From: Branchiostoma belcheri
Taxonomy: Eukaryota; Chordata; Leptocardii; Amphioxiformes; Branchiostomatidae
Direction: 5' to 3'
Assembly: GCF_001625305.1 (NCBI RefSeq)
Contig: NW_017802379.1
Location: 9,608,374 to 9,672,373, forward strand
Length of the DNA stretch: 64,000 nucleotides
Part shown: positions 12,501 through 27,500 of the stretch, in pieces
How positions within the stretch are numbered: position 1 is the stretch's first letter
Layout: every line of letters begins with the position of its first letter
Notes under the pieces: model-generated
The model's database searches: none
What the model saw: the letters and a program-made list of their open reading frames with translations, nothing else
Told to the model about the DNA's origin: nothing
Program-made: the position numbers and the translations under genes

Positions 12501-15500
12501 AAATAATTTATTTCTGCGTTCCCGTCTCCCCGTTGACGTCGCCGGAATTTCCGTGGAAAGGGCAGGGTAAGACCTTTCACAGTCCAGTAGAAATTCCCGC
12601 CTCGATTCCTGAGCCGTCCAGATTACATTATGTACCCCCACAAAAGACCAAACACTGGTAACAGTATGGCATATTGTAGAAAAGTCATTCTGTGCATGTA
12701 TCATCAAGAAAGTCTACTTAAAGATTAAATATACCACTGTTCAATATTGTTAAGAGTTCTCATAAATTTTTTATCAATTATTGTGAATTTCTTGCATTTT
12801 TGCCTCCTACCAAGCAGCATGCATCTAGCAGGAAATTGAAAACAGGAAATGAGATAACCTTTTCTGGGACCTTTCTGGGACCTTTGAGCTAACTTCCTGT
12901 CAGTGTATCTAATGTACCTTGAGCATGTGGAAATAACTATAGAAACACAAGCAAACACACAATAAGAAATTAAACACACTTGTCAACAAAATCTTGAGAT
13001 AACCTTCCCTGGGACCTCTGACCTAACTTCCTGTCAATGTTCCCAACATGCTAGAGCGCCTGGAAATAGCAACAAAAACACAAGCAAACAGATGAAAACA
13101 CACACCAGAAACAAAAATCTTGACAAGTTCCCTTTGCAGGGCTGGAAATACTGGGTGCATGTGCACCTTAGTGCACCCAAAATTGGAGCTGTGCACCCAA
13201 TATTTTTCCAAATATTTCTGTACTAGGTAATTTTGTACATATCAAATGTATGATAGCATGCTGGATATTCTTGGCATCTAAGTATCAGAAAAATGATAAC
13301 ATGTTTGTTGTAGTACTTGTTTAAGATTTTGAAGTTAGCTCCCATTTCAGATTTAAGCTCAGAAAAAGAGCAGTGAGTTTTGTTTTATATGGTGTACCCA
13401 AAAAAATTTTTGTGCACCTAATTTTTTAGGTTGGGTGCACCAGTGCACCTATTCCCAAAAACGAATAGGTGTCTTTTCTAAGACGAATAGCGAGGCAGCA
13501 CAATTATTTACGTCGGGACCCGGCGCTGAATACAGCGCCTAATGGCCGCGGCTGGTTGCCATGCCTCTGTGATTGTCACTCTTTAACCTTTTGGGTAAAT
13601 CCCGGCATACTGCAGAAGTCGGAAAGGCCAAAGGTACAGGATTATTGCAGAAGGTAAAAGGGAAAAAGAATGCTATCTGCCTGCGGGGTGGCACTGGGGA
13701 AGAGAAAAATGTGTTTTGGACATTTTTTGAATACACAGGTTGCCAGAAGTTTTAGATTATAAATAAATGGAAGAAAAGAGGAATATGTTAGGGGCTTTGA
13801 ATCCAGCTACAAATGTATATCTTGTGAAAGCTCTGTAGAGATACATGTAAATGTGTTATAATACTTTGGATCGGGAAGATTGACAGGCAGAATGACAGGT
13901 CAAAAGCTCAGACACAGGATTAAGGCCTGGTGGTAACCTTGAGAGTAGGTTGACAGCACGTGGGAGGCTGAGATTGACGGGCAGAATGAGAGGAGTTCAA
14001 AAGGTAAGACACAGGAAATGGGGTGAACTTCAAAATCACATAAAGCCAAAAAACGTTACAAGAAATCTGACTGAGATCTCTACTTTCTTGTTTGAACTAA
14101 GAATAAGAAAATATGTACTACACAGTACTGTAGTTGCCTCTCACACAACTTATATTTTAGGACAGCCCCATTTTAAAAAGTTAAGTTCAATCACAACTAG
14201 AAAGGTAACATTTGCAAATCAAATGCATAGTGTTTACCTTCGTGTGTGGTCTGCTCTGTTAATTCTTACTCAAACACATTCATATATATGCCATTATGGT
14301 CAGATAGGAGTCTAAATCCCTCCTGCTATAAAATTGCAACATGATGTAACCCAACACCAGTTACCATGGTGAGAGACAGTCTGGTTCAGTCAGGTCAGAG
14401 GTCACTGTTTGGAGAAGAAAAAGAACAAATGTAGCAAAAACAATTTGTTTTCCTTCGGTAAACATAACAAGCACCCACGATACCATTCCAAGATTTTCAT
14501 AATTTGTCGTGATATGCACTGGACAAAACCCACCGATGCTCTATGCATTTCTACCATGCGCCGTGTGACATTCACCAGTTGTGTAGGTCAGATTTCTTCC
14601 ACAAAAGTGATACATTGACGTTGATTGCAATGCTTAGCATACACTGGTGTGAAAGAGGGTGTAAACTGGCCCTCTGACATTTTCATTTCGGTTTATTCAT
14701 ACGTCTGTTACTAAGCACGTTATGCATTTTAGACCTTTATTGCAGAGCTACATGTACTTATACAGCTGGTAAATTACGTTCTGTTTGCCCTCTTTTGCTA
14801 CCATAAAAGTCATAAACTCAATGTAATGTCAACTCTCGCAATCCCTAAGATTGTCACATTTAAAAGCAAGAAGTCAAGGATCTCATTCCTCCGTGAAATA
14901 ATAAGAGTTTTGATATTTTCTTGTTTTACTTGTTACTAGTAATGAATTTCTTGCTGATTCTGTCTAATACATGAACTACTTTGCCATGAACTACTTTAAT
15001 TTCTAAAAAATTTGTATGATAAGGCAACAGACATGCATAGTATAGAAGGAAAATGAAGGTAGGAAATGAGACAACCTTATCTGGAACCTTTGACCTAATT
15101 TCCTTTCAATATCCCAAAGAACTTACTGAACATCCCTACAGCTAGTAAGTGTTTGAATGATGTTTTGATGTTGTTCCAAGTGCTAATGCACGAACAGTGT
15201 AGTCAAGGGAAGTGGCTATCCCCTAGGAGTTGTATTGTATCACTCCCAAATTCACAGTGCACTGTTGTTATTCCTTTACTTCTTACACAAATATAATAAA
15301 GGAATATTTTTAGATACCTTTGTTCCATAGAAATTTAAGCTTCAGAGCTTTAGGATACCTTTTGAATGGAATACTTTGTTCTCAAACCTTTTGAGCTACC
15401 TCTGTAGTTTATTTTTAAGTTTCCCTAGGATAACTTTGTATTGATATTATTATAACATGGTTTAGTTTCATAACAAATTGTCAATGATGGTTACAAAATT

Positions 15501-18500
15501 AACTACTAGTACATATATATATATATATGTAGTAAGGAATTTGTTTTTTCAATGCACAATCTATTAGTCTATGAATATGAATTTTTAGGATAGAGTACAT
15601 CATTTTTGTCAACGTGTCAGATAATGCGTAGAGTTAAGCTGAGTTTGAATAATTTAGGGACCTTGCTAGGCATTAAGCCCATAAAGTACATGTAGACCTT
15701 ATTGTCAGACTTGAATCAAACGTATGAAAAGGTTGTGATGTTTCCTGACACATGGGAACATGTGCAGTTCCGTCAGGTGTCATTAAAGCGCCTGGTAGTC
15801 ATGGCAACGAAGCCATGTTTTCGCAAATATTGATAAACAGTGCGTGGTGCTGTCATTTGGAGTATGGCATGCGCAGGTAGGTACCATGAAAAATTATGTT
15901 GTTTTCCGAAGGGAAACATATTGTTTTTGCTCTGTTTCTTCTTCTTCTTCCCTTCCAAACACTGACCTCTGACCTGGTCAATGACCAGACTGTCTCTCAC
16001 CATGGTAACTGGTGCTGGGTTACATAATGTTGCAATTTTATAGCAGGAGGGATTTAGACTCTTGTCACCGTATATGTGAATGTGTTTGAGTAAGAATTAA
16101 GGGGGCACACCCCAGTTTATTTGGCGTCTCTATTGGAGGCTGCACACCCTCAAATCTAGCGACCGTATCTGGCGTGGAATAATTCGGAATGAGAATAACT
16201 GTATATTGGACGAAAGGATATCTCTTCAGCTACAAGACCAGCTGAGTTTGGTTTCTTCAACCTTTTTAAGTTTGGTAAAATCAACGGAAAAAACATTTTT
16301 TTCACTCCAAAATTAATGCCCAAAATTGCGAATTTTCGCGTAGGATAATCCTATAGAAAAAAATTTTCCGGCAGAAATGACTGATGCTGGCAGAAAGACC
16401 CAAGCCTTGACTATACTCGAGTAAATTATAAAGAAAATTCTAGTACTGTAATTTTCTAAACAGTCCACGGCGCGAGGGGTTGCAAATGCACCCCTACGAG
16501 GGCGCAGAGCGAAATCTAGGTCAAACGGGCGGATTACACTTGGCGCGCAAGGATACCCGGAAGTAAGGTTCGGAGCCAAAAGAAATTTTCACCCCAAAAA
16601 CACCACTTCCTACACTCTTCAGCCATGTTAATGTTTAATGACACTTCGTGGCAGTTTATGAGAAATGTCACCTCAAACTTGGACCCTCAAAACCCTTTCG
16701 TCACTTTTTTACAACGGACTATCACGGACCCCGGTCGCGCAAGAACTGGGGTGTGCACCGTTAACAGAGCAGACCATATGCGAAGGTAAACATTATGCAT
16801 TTGCTTTGCAAATGTTACCTTTTTAGTTGCATTTTTATTTTATGCAGAATGGTCATATTTAACCTTTTCACTGCTACCTAAACCCATTATGAGCAGTACA
16901 AATTTGCTGCCAAATGGCTATTGTTGCAGGCGTAGGGTTAATGATAGCTTATACTCAATTATAATATGTTAAATTCATGTTATATTTAATGCTGTTTCTG
17001 ACTAGATGTAATCATTGTTAGTTAATGCGGCAAGGATATGAAATTTGCTGCTTGAATATTATTAATATGAATGTGGGCATGAAGCATAATAATGTAAAAA
17101 GCCATGTGTCTTGGATATTCATGTCAGGAGCTTTCTTCTTTCTTTTGAAAAAAAAAAAAGTTTGTCAGAAATGACAGAAGGTCTCAAAGATGAAAAATCT
17201 TGAGCCCCATCATATCTAGGATGGTTTATGATGTTATGATGCAAGATTTGGCTAGTGTAAGTTCTGACTAGTATTACTCGATAAATAGAACTACATGTAG
17301 TATTATTGGATAAAAAGACTAAATGGTTTATTTAATGGTTTATTACCAGTAAATCATGCATCTAGTAACCCATGATCCAATATTCTGTGGGAGGGCTTGG
17401 GAGCTAACTTCAAAAGCTTAAACTTTAGTAACTACAACAGAGATTTTATTATTTTTCTGACACTCGTAGGCCAAGAATATCCTGTATGCTATTAAACATT
17501 TAATATGTACAAAAATACCTACAAAAATATTTGGGTGCACCAGTGCACCCACAGAAAAAAAATGGGTGCACAGCTCCAATTTTGGGTTCACTAAAGTGCA
17601 CATGCACCTACATGTAGTATTTCAAGCCCTGTACAACATATTTCATTGCTACCTTGATTTAAAGTCCTATCCTACTTCAAGTTCTAGAAGCCAAAGTTTT
17701 GTCATGGTCTATCTGACAAGGCATCTGACATATCTCTAGAGCTTCCTGGCTAGCAATTTCATTGCTTTGCCCTTTGCTGAACTATCTACCGTGATGATCT
17801 CCAAAGCAATTTAGAAATGCTACCATCGAGGTGACCAGGACCCCGCAAGTGACATGGAATTCTTTCGCAAGAGGTGATGTTCAGAAGGTGGATTGCCTGG
17901 CATTACATGACATATTGTACATGTCTACATGACATTTGAAATGTGTGGGCTGCAAATATTTGCCCTGTATTGACTGTGCTAGCATCCACTTACCAAGGAA
18001 AGTGTGTGTGTATACATGTATATGTGTAAACTTAAGTTATATCTAGCATATGGGGAAAAGTTTAGAATTTGTATTTCAAAATTTTAGCATGTACTCACAT
18101 CTGTAATTCTGGAGTTTGTAAGGTTTTTACCTTCTGTTTTTTGTGTGTGTTTGTGTGTTGGTGGAGTTACCTTTGCAAGTTACAGCACATAAGGGTAGGG
18201 GGAATTACCTAACCGCAGACCACAAGGTCAGGCACAGGGAGCTAGGTCCCAAAAGCTGGAAGGTGGCCCAGGAGTCAGTTGGCCTTGGATGCTCATTAAT
18301 AATTATATTAGATATTCGCAGAAACTTTAAATGTTCTTGTAGAAGATGTCGTTTTGTCATTTGCTTCGGGATTTTAGACTGATTTTGACAAACCTTCTGC
18401 TGCATGGATCATTTCTTTGATTTACCTTTTTAATGTCAATTTTTTTAATTCAACCCTTTTTCTGTATTGTTTGGAGTCTTGAAAAATCAACTTGGTAAGA

Positions 18501-21500
18501 ATTGCAACTTGAAGGTGAAACAGTGTGCAGTGGCATTTGAGCCAGGAGCACCTGGAACTGATAGACCTAAAGTCAATGACTTGGACCAAACGTCTGTCAC
18601 CATGGTAACTGGAGCTGTAGCAGACACCGTGTGGTATTAGATTTTATTATGTAGCAAGTTTTAGGGACTGGTCTCCATAGATATGTGTTTGAGTAAGAAT
18701 AAACAGTGCAGTAGTTTGTCTTCTTCTTCTTCAAAGTACATGTCAAACTTCATTAGGTTGAAGGCTCATGACAGTGGGGGGGGGGGGGTGAGGTGAGGGG
18801 GTGGTCGCTTTCTTGTAAGTTTGTATGGGTGAGTAAGAGGAGGGACCCAGCTCCTCAATGGGCAGGGGGCGGTACTCCCTGTCCGCCACCCTGCAGGTGG
18901 GTAGCGGTGAGTACCCGTACTGTGAATGGGAGACTAAAGGTTATTTAGGGCATTTTTGAATGCTTGTAGGGTCTTGGCTTTGACTATGTGTTCTGGAAGT
19001 TTGTTCCAGTCTCTGACTGTTCTTGGAAAGAATGAGTTTAAGTGGTAGTCTGCACGCGAAAATGGAGGGTGGAAGGCAAGACTGTTTTCTGTGCGTGATG
19101 CAGTTGACAGCCCTTTAGTGACAAGAGGCATCTGTGTGGCTACGATATTGTTTGTAATTTTGAAAAACATGATCAGCCTAGCTCTACGCCTCCTCTCCAC
19201 AAGCAGGGGCCATTCAAGTGAAGACAACATATTTGTCACACTAGACTGGCGTCGGTAACGATGAAGGGCAAAGCGTGCCGCTCGTCGCTGTACTGCTTCC
19301 AAGTTACGAATGTTGTTTTGTGTGTATGGGTCCCAAACGGTTTGACAATATTCTAGTAATGGCCTTACGAGGGTCTTGTATGCTCGTGCCTTAACTTGAG
19401 GGTTTGATATGTTAATGTTGCGTCTAAGAAAGTTTAAAGTGTTATTTGCTTTGGTGGTCACCCTGTCGACATGACCGTCCCAGCGTAGGTCTCCAGGAAT
19501 GTGGACGCCAAGATACCTGACGGCACTGACATGTTTCAGGACATGCCCGTGCAAGGAGTAATCGTAGACGACGGGACTCCTTTTCCGGGTGATAGTCAAC
19601 ACTTCACATTTGTCCGGATGGAAGTCCATCATCCAAGCCTCACCCCATTCCGCCAGTGCATCAAGGTCACTCTGGAGCTTCTGTGAATCCCCCAGGCTTG
19701 AGACGGTCATGTAGATCATCGTGTCGTCGGCAAAGAGACGAGCTATAGAGTTTAAGTTGTCAGTTATGTCATTAATGTAGTATAAAAATAAACATGGCCC
19801 GAGCACAGACCCTTGCGGTACTCCAGAAATAACATCAAGTTTGCTGGATTCCGATCCCTCAACAACCACAGATTGTGTGCGTTGACTAAGGAAGTCTTCG
19901 ATCCATCCCCTAGTTTGGGGTTCAATACCATACGATTTGAGTTTCTGTATAAGGCGTTTATGGCCCACTTTGTCGAAGGCCTTCGAGAAATCTAACACAC
20001 AAACATCTGTTTGAAGGCCTTCCTGCATGTTGTTGGGGTAGCTAGACCATATGAAGGTTAACGTGATGCATTTTTTTTTAACTTTGACCTTTATTTCTCC
20101 ATTTGTGAGAGAAGAAAAATCAAAGGTAAGAATTGCGACTTGAAGGTGAGACGGTGTGCAGTGGCATTTGAGCCAGGAGCAGGGTAATTACCACACTGGG
20201 AACTGATACACCTAAAGTCAATGACCTGGACCAGATGGCTGTCACCATGGTAACTGGTGCTGTAGCAGACACTGTGTGGTATTAGATTTCATTATGTAGC
20301 AAGTTTGAAGGACTGGTCTCCATAGATATATATTTGAGTAAGAATAAACAGTGCAGTAGTTTGTTGGGGTAGCTAGACCATATGAAGGTTAACATTTTTT
20401 TTTTACTTTGACCTTTATTTCTCCATTTGTGAGAAACGAAAAATCAAAGGTAAGAATTGCGACTTGAAGGTGAGACGGTGTGCAGTGGCATTTGAGCCAG
20501 GAGCAGGGTAATTACCACACCGGGAACTGATACACCTAAAGTCAATGACCTGGACCAGACGGCTGTCACCATGGTAACGGGTGCTGTAGCCTGTAGCAGA
20601 CACCCTGTGGTGTTGGATTACATTATGTAGCAAGCTTTGAGGGACTGGTCTCCATAGATAATATTGTGTTTGAGTACTGAATAAACACTGAAACAGTGCA
20701 ATAGTTTGTTGGGGTAGACCATACGAAGGTTAAGTTAACATAATGCATTTTTTTTACTTTGACCTTTATTTCTCCATTTGTGAGAAACGAAAAATCAAAG
20801 GTAAGAATTGCGACTTGAAGGTGAGACGGTGTGCAGTGGCATTTGAGCCAGGAGCAGGGTAATTACCACACCGGGAACTGATACACCTAAAGTCAATGAC
20901 CTAGACCAGACAGCTGTCACCATGGTAACTAGTGCTGTAGCAGACACCCAGTGGTGTTGGATTACATTATGTAGCAAGCTTTGAGGGACTGGTCTCCATA
21001 GATAATGTGTTTGAGTAAGAATAAACAGTGCAGTAGTTTGTTGGGGTAGCTAGATCATATGAAGGTTAACATTTTTTTTTTACTTTGACCTTTATTTCTC
21101 CATTTGTAAGAGACGAAAAATCAAAGGTAAGAATTGCGACTTGAAGGTGAGACGGTGTGCAGTGGCATTTGAGCCAGGAGCAGGGTAATTACCACACCGG
21201 GAACTGATACACCTAAAGTCAATGACCTAGACCAGACAGCTGTCACCATGGTAACTAGTGCTGTAGCAGACACCCAGTGGTGTTGGATTACATTATGTAG
21301 CAAGCTTTGAGGGACTGGTCTCCATAGATAATGTGTTTGAGTAAGAATAAACAGTGCAGTAGTTTGTTGGGGTAGCTAGATCATATGAAGGTTAACATTT
21401 TTTTTTACTTTGACCTTTATTTCTCCATTTGTAAGAGACGAAAAATCAAAGGTAAGAATTGCGACTTGAAGGTGAGACGGTGTGCAGTGGCATTTGAGCC

Positions 21501-24500
21501 AGGAGCAGGGTAATTACCACACCGGGAACTGATACACCTAAAGGCTGCAGAGAAGGTCAGAGAAAAACCCGGGGAAGTGTAGCCAACAAAATGCCAGTCT
21601 CAACGTGCAGGCATTTTGCATGGTCTGACTGTGAATGGTCCAGACTGTGGGTGATTCTGATGCCTCTGGGCTGTGACATACATCAGTATTTAGGGCTCGA
21701 AATTCATTTTTGGGAATAGGTGCACTGGTGCACCCAACCTAGAAAATTGGGTGCACAGAAATTATTTTGGGTGCACCCACACAACATCTTCTTTTATAAA
21801 ATGAAATAGGTATTACATGTATGTAAAAAAAACTAATACCGGTATGTTTCATTTCTAAAGAAAAGTACTACAACGATAATTTTATTATTTTTCTGATACT
21901 TGGATGTTAAGAATACACTGTATACTAATGCATTTAGCATCTTTTTTTATTCTTTACATATGAAAACGTAAGAAAGTATTTGGGTGCGCTGGTGCACCCA
22001 CAGGAAGAAATTGGGTGCACAGCCCCAAATTTGGGTGCAGTAAGGTGCACATGCACCCAGTATTTCCAGCCCTGGTATTCGTACATGTTTGTACATTGTC
22101 AAAATTTATGATGCTGTAATGGATATTATGAATAACACAGGAATCAGTATGTGAAAATGTGCCAATCTGCTGAAAAAAAGCACTGTTCAAATTAAGTCGA
22201 AAAAATTGTCAACTTTACACAAATATCTAGGTGCAATATTGTACCCACAGTCAAAAATTAGGTATGAACGATTGTGGATGAATGAATGCCATTGAATGAA
22301 TGAATGAATGAATGAATGAATGAATGAATGAATGAATGGATGGATGGATGGATGGATGGATGGATGGATGGATGAATGAATGAATGAATAAATGAACTTT
22401 ATTGCTCAACAATTGTACATGTATAAAGCTAATCTTCCCTATATGATTATAATTTACATGTATATCTACAAAATATCATTGATAACACTGTGACTTACAC
22501 AAACACTTAGTATTCCATTAGCTTTGCTACTAAAACAAATTTTATAATCATGGTAATTTCCTTCTCTTTTTTGCTGTTTCTATACTTTATTTACCTAGTA
22601 AGTATTTTTGTTGGGGGAGGGGGGTATGAGGCTTGGACCAACAGTTAGTGAATGTTATGACTGAGGTTGAAGCATTTTCAGTACTTACCATCCCTTCCCC
22701 ATATGTTATGAGCCACTTGTACTAAATTTAAATGTGACATTTTGGTAATAGATGTACCAAATCCCACCCCCTGCCCCTGTATTAATTTACTCCGCTCTAC
22801 CGAGTCAGAAACATTTCTGCTTAATTGGCTGTCAGCTGAGTGATGCGTACGCCGTTTTTCGGGTTCCACGTCCACTCCAAGCCCGCGGCTCGTGCCCGTT
22901 TTTAAGTCGGAATTGATCTCTGACACCGCGATCAGAGCGAAGGCTAATGGAGTGGGCACTTTCGGCTGTCTTCCCCAATGTTGTTACAGCTATTATGGAT
23001 GTTTTGCCGGCGAGCCCGGTGTACCTATGACCTTTAGGTGTGCTATAAAATGGTATTTTGATAGGAGGGAGATCAGTTTTCAGTTGACTTACTCTGATCT
23101 GTTAGGGGCAGCAGACAGAATTTTCAACCCTACAGCGGCCGAGAAAGGTAACATTACAGCTTTATATGTCTGTAGTTTTTCAATGTATTATATTCTACAG
23201 CATAGAATCTGGGAAAGACATTTGTAGTTTTTTGGCACTTTTTGCAGGCATATGTTGGACTCTTTTGTATGTGTTTGTGTATTATATGTTGGAGGATGCA
23301 TGGTAGGCTAGAAAAGGTTGTGTTGCTCTTTTCATTCAGGACTGGGGTAGGATTATGAGGGGTAGTTCAGTTTGTGCTTGGATTTTTTCAAGACAGAGTG
23401 AGAAAAAAAGGCCAAAGCATCCTATGATAGCCCCAAATGCTACATTTATGACCTGTAAAGTCAACATACATGTACCAGGCTGGTTGATATTATATTGATA
23501 ATTCAAACAATGAATTTGATAAACCACTGCATTGATAGATTATAACAAACTATAACAACTGTAGGGAGACAAAAGTTGCTTCAACTGTTGGGGCATTTTG
23601 CATTTGTTGAGCATTTTGGAGTTGATTTAGAACCAGAAATTTTTGTCTACATGATTTTTTTTTTTTTGCAAATCAGAAAAAAAATGTGGGCGTATCCGAG
23701 AACCATTTAAATTGGTACTGCCTAGCTTATATTGTTATTCTGTAGCCATTTTTGTAGCACTTTAAAAAATGCACGCTGTAACAGTTTTTGGCAGAATGGT
23801 CATTAATCGCATGTTTTATTCAGTACAGAAGTGTACTCAACACTTTAATGTTGATGGCTAGTGGGAGGCGTCGGTGGATATGCGAGATGGTTAGAAAGGG
23901 ATTTGATACGTTTGACCTTGGCAAATTCTGGACAGGTAGCCAGTTACTGTAAGGCCACACCAATTTAATTTCTTGGTTAACGGATTTTTCTAGAAAAATA
24001 ATGGAGCGGGCGGGCGAAAAAAGAAAATTAAAACAGGCCTAGGCATCCTTTTATGGCCCAAAATGGTACGATAGGAGCCATGAAGTCAACACACCAGACT
24101 GGTTCAAAATTTAAACAATGAATTTTGAACTTTTAATGATACCATTGCATTGAAAGATGGAATAACTGTAACAACTAGGATGAAAAGGACTGTTTTCAAC
24201 AGTTCAGGGCAAAATATGAGCATTTTGTAGTTGATTCTGAATTTTTATTTTCATTTGCAAATCAGAAAAAAATGAAGCGGGCGAATCCGTTAACCAAGAA
24301 ATTAAATTGGTGTGGCCTAAGCCATCTTTTTTTTATAAACGGCAAATATTTTACCCCATAGATTAATAGCATAGGATATATTTTCTTGAATGTTTTGAGT
24401 GCCATCTTTCCCAAAAATTGAAATAAAATAAGTAGAATGTAAAATAAAACTCTTAGGCTACTTATTAATATAATAATTCAAAATAATAAGGGCTAACATA

Positions 24501-27500
24501 GTGAATCTGTTTCAGGTGGGTTCTAGATACTTATCAAATTACCAAAGGAAAACATAATTGTTTTTACTCAGTTTCTTTCTCTTCTTCTTCTTCTCCAAAC
24601 AGTGACCTATGACCTGACCAATGACATGATTTGTTGATGTCTGTCACCGTGGTGACTGATGTTGGGTTATATAATGTTGCAATTTCATGGTCTGCTCTGC
24701 TCCTGTCACCATATACTAGTAGTACATGTATGTGAATGTGTTGTGAGTAAGAATTAACAGGGCAGACCATGTCCAAAGGTAAACATTATGCATTTGCTTT
24801 GCAAATGTTACTTTTCTAGTTGAAAAGTGTAATTTTTAAAGTAACTTCATGTACTTAAACCCCCCTCCCCCACTTTCCTAAAATAGCTCACCATTTTCAA
24901 AGTTGTTTTTGAGATGTTCTACTCTAAAAGCTCCCAAGCACTAATCAGAACAGCCTGGTATAGAAGTCAGGAGGCAGAGAGATGTTGTCTGAACGTTTGA
25001 AGAGGGGAGGCGAAAAAGGAATCAGCCTTGAGTGCTGTGCAATCATCATTCTGCCGCCTCCGGGTTTCAGGGAAAACTAGAGCTGGATTGACGTCAGAAG
25101 TCATATTGACAGACACGTGGAGGAGGCTACAGTGTGCTAGACCTGGGCTTTCAAACGGTCTTCATTAGTTTGGATGATTGGCCCGCCAATACATCAAAAG
25201 GGAGAGAAAGGAGGTGTAGAATATCAAGGAATAAAAATAACTGGCTTCTTCTGTGTAGAGAAAAAAATCTGGGTTAAAAGTGAATTCTACATACATGTTT
25301 GAAATATATCTAGAAACCAAGTTCAAACAAAATTCATTGTTTGAGAGAAAAGAGGTGAAGGATATTAAAAAATAAAAATAACTGGTTTCCTCTGTGTAGA
25401 GAAAAAAATCTGTGTTAAAAGTGAATTCAATTCTGCATACATGTATGGAATATATCTAGAAAGCCAAGTTCAAACAAAATTCATTGTTTGAATCATAAAC
25501 CAGCCTGGTATTTTTACTTCCTGCTTCAAAAATCGTACACGTAGCTTTTGTTTTTTTTCCTTGTCACTTCATGATATTTTTTGTCACTAAAAGTAAGTAA
25601 TGTACATAAAAACACTAGTACTGCAGATAGATCTAGAGTAGACATTTTTTTAATGCTGTTTTTTTTTTACTCTTTTTAAATGCTGTGTCTGGAAATTTGG
25701 CATGAGTTTGTTGTTGTTTGTAGTAAAAGTCAACAGAATCTTTATAACCTTTATTCAGCATCTTGGACTCTTACACAATCATATGTAAAAAAAGTACAGT
25801 CATATTATATTTAATATTTTCATGCAATGTTTGAGCAAGGCTTCTGTCAAAGAGATGCAACATGTGAGCAGTCTTGATGAATAGGCAGGTTAAATGTTGC
25901 ATAAAGTGTGATACTTTGGGTACACAGCAAACCAACAGAACAGACAAAAGCAAGTCTTTATTAATGAAATTCAACATGTGAGCAACTAGGCAGGTTAAAA
26001 CAATGAATACTATATATCATAAACCAACATGTGGGTCACAAACTGACACAAAAGACCAAAGCGCAATCTTAATGAAATTTAAGCTGTAAACGATGAATAG
26101 TAATATCATTGTATTTTGGGTAAGTTAAGGCCATACCAATTTAATTGCTTGGTTAACGGATTTTTCTACAAAAATAATGGAGCGGGCGGGCGTAAAAAAT
26201 AAATAAATAAAAACAGGCCTAGGCATCCTATTATGGCCCAAATTGGTACGATAGGAGCCATGAAGTCAACACTGCCAGGCTGGTTCAAAATTTAAACAAT
26301 GAATATTGCACTTTTAATGATACCACTGCATTGAAAGATGGAATAACTAACAACTAGGAAGAAAAGGACTGTTTTCAACTGTTCAGGGCAAAATATGAGC
26401 ATTTTGCAGTTGATTCTGAATTTGTTTTTTGCAAACCAGAAAAAAATGAAGCGGGCGAATCCGTTAACCAAGAAATTAAATTGGTGTGGCCTAAGATATC
26501 ATAAATAAACATCTACTAGTATCACATGGTAACTGACACAAAAGATAGAACCAAAATCTTAAAATAAGTTAAATAAAGTAATTCAACATGTGAGCCAATA
26601 GGCAGGTTAAAATAAATAATAATAACATTTTTGGCAAGTTCAGATATCATAAATCAACATGTAGGTCACACGACGCGCCGACACAAAAGACCAAAGCGAA
26701 ATCTTTGATTACGCCTGTACGAGGGGAATTGGTTTTGCCGGTGTGTATGCTAATATCCCCCTGAAGGCCTTTGGCATTTACCTGTGGCGGTGGCTCCAGT
26801 GTGACAGGTATAAACGCCTCAGCTGGACGGCCATGCTCACATAATCCCCGACCTTTTGTCAACTAAACCCTCGCAGTTCCCCGAGAACTGTTCCTTTGTT
26901 GATGGTAACATTTCCTCTAGACTAGAGCACCACAAGGAGGGATCTAGAGAAAGGTACTTTTAATTCAGATACCTTTTATTACCTTTACCAAAAGGTTACG
27001 TTTTTGGTAGCATTTGTATGTATGTATGTATGTAATACTTTGTAATACTATGTACAGTGTGTGTGTACATGTATGTGGTTTAGTACAATAACTCAAGAAG
27101 CTATGGATGGATTGTCATGAAACTTGGTAGGTGGGTAGGTCTTGATGAGACCTCCAAATGATGAGATTTTTGGCCACCTGGTGTCTCATTCAGATAGTTC
27201 TATCCCTTACAAAAAGACACAATACACTCTGTAAGTAGAGCGTTTATGTCAAACTAGTGCGTCGTGAGGATTTTTTTTGCTGGAGGGCAATTTGTAACTG
27301 CTTTTTTCTGGCAGCTTTGCTCAGCTGTGTGTGTCTTGTTGTGCATGTAGCGTCGAAAAGGCTATTTGTAACAGATACAAAACCATGCTTGGTAATTTGA
27401 AATTTGTAAATATGTAACATCCAAACAGGATAACTTTATTTCAAGTAATTAAAATATTTGTTGTGGGTGGGTTATTGCATGAATAGCATTTTTTTCTCTG

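Larger units (their letters stand above)
18480..21542 (+). repeat. Satellite-like array, unit about 325 bp, split by a LINE
   Basis: Full units start at ACTTTGACCTTTATTTCTCC: 20081, 20405, 20756, 21082 and 21407 (spacings 324, 351, 326, 325), with an older partial unit at 18480-18719. The units beginning at 20756 and 21082 are nearly identical, so expansion is recent. The last unit breaks off at about 21542. Each unit has TGTCACCATGGTAACT and ends near GTTTGTTGGGGTAGC. Confidence 0.88.

Noticed and set aside
20415-21303. Repeated minus-strand ORFs (MLHNVIQHHWVSAT)
   Set aside because: Shadow of the 325-bp satellite; two copies are identical because the units are recent duplicates.
22892-23227. 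Possible hidden gene in MED15 intron 2
   Set aside because: Single ORF with no domain, no clear splice partners and an opposite-strand ORF of similar length; kept only as a repeat-free island.
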